From positions 1-15,062 of the forward strand of contig JAUWOM010000014.1 in assembly GCA_030612085.1 (NCBI GenBank): DNA of 15,062 nucleotides, given 5' to 3'. Positions within the stretch are counted from its first letter, which is position 1, and each line of letters opens with the position of its first letter. The translations under genes and the position numbers were made by a program. Origin of the DNA: Actinomycetes bacterium (lineage in GTDB: Bacteria > Actinomycetota > Humimicrobiia > JAHJRV01). Shown here piece after piece: positions 14,801 through 15,062 of this stretch. The notes below the pieces were generated by a model. The model searched no databases, was not told the origin of the DNA, and saw only the letters and a program-made list of their open reading frames with translations.

Positions 14801-14938
14801 TCAACCAGGCAGAATATTTTCTATTGTGTTAAACGTGGATTTAAACACTGATAATAAATGACTACGCTGACTAGCTTTGAGTTTCGATGAACCAACTATA
14901 TCTCCAGTTAAAACTGCATAAAGTTTATGATTTTTCAT
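14801..14938 (-). pseudogene. Truncated SatD-like protein start
   Basis: ATG 14938 opens MKNHKLYAVLTGDIVGSSKL and continues to NILPG before a TGA at 14803-14801, 45 residues in all. The 'YAVLTGDIVxSSKL' opening resembles SatD-family and related conserved proteins, which are normally about 200 aa or more, so most of it is gone. AGGAG lies 9-10 nt upstream of the ATG and a near-consensus promoter precedes it, so the start is genuine. Past the TGA the same frame runs straight into the membrane-protein remnant, and CTGGTTGAA is repeated twice at the joint. This suggests a deletion fused two genes. The family assignment rests on a short motif. Confidence 0.55.
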
Positions 14939-14964
14939 AACACATATTCTCCTAACGCATTTTA

Positions 14965-15001
14965 ATTATAAGCCCCCACACTTATATAGTCAACATATAA
15001 G
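14965..15001 (-). promoter_or_regulatory. Near-consensus promoter with an operator-like inverted repeat
   Basis: On the minus strand, TTGACT (14993-14988), exactly 17 nt, then TATAAT (14970-14965) lies about 27 nt before the ATG at 14938. The -35 sits between perfect 7-bp arms, CTTATAT (14981-14987) and ATATAAG (14995-15001). This suggests a repressor site. It is the best promoter in the window, yet it now drives a truncated gene. Confidence 0.65.
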
Positions 15002-15062
15002 CCTGTAGCCTTATAAAATAGACCAATGTCAGCTAACTTAAAATAACCGAAATACTTCGTTT

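Noticed and set aside
13405..14803. TGA read as a sense codon (recoded UGA), since two frames here are broken by TGA
   Set aside because: Two other broken frames carry TAA (3274 and 8741), Trp is encoded by TGG throughout, and no selenocysteine-type context or hairpin is evident. Ordinary decay explains all four.

Overview
The window is AT-rich bacterial DNA (about 30% GC by eye) with Shine-Dalgarno-led genes and the standard code. A lipoprotein-anchored phosphate-binding protein and a periplasmic adaptor suggest a diderm or deep-branching anaerobe of the Atribacterota/Clostridia kind. That is an impression from gene content and composition, not a proven placement.

Layout. 21-2362 (minus strand): an HlyD/MacA-type efflux adaptor whose operon runs out of the left edge, then a membrane-anchored DUF2680-like protein. 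2740-3720 (plus): an NAD-dependent epimerase/dehydratase broken by one in-frame TAA. 3847-8248 (minus): a complete high-affinity phosphate operon, pstS-pstC-pstA-pstB-phoU, with a REP-like element inserted between pstA and pstB. 8699-10893 (plus): the decayed 3' end of an XRE-type regulator gene, followed after 5 bp by an atypical heavy-metal P1B ATPase. That pair is flanked by two diverged copies of a 54-nt sequence. 10894-11589: a 700-bp non-coding stretch with several inverted repeats. 11590-12046 (plus): a RelB/RelE-type toxin-antitoxin pair with a clear promoter and operator. 12346-14091 (plus): an AbiEi/AbiEii pair whose toxin gene carries an in-frame TGA. 14129-14938 (minus): a small four-helix membrane protein, a frameshifted paralogue of it, and a truncated SatD-like start preceded by a near-consensus promoter.

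How it fits together. The pst genes form one ordinary working unit: PstS captures phosphate, PstCA is the channel, PstB the ATPase, and PhoU couples uptake to signalling. The right third is an accessory island of toxin-antitoxin modules and gene fragments. A fragment of the four-helix membrane protein (12061-12145) lies upstream of the AbiE module and the intact gene lies downstream. They share 30 of 31 bp in direct orientation, so the AbiE module sits between direct repeats. Both toxin genes start with TTG while both antitoxins start with ATG. Six genes or fragments here are decayed, so the region looks like a site of repeated insertion and erosion. Sequencing error cannot be excluded for the two single-stop cases.
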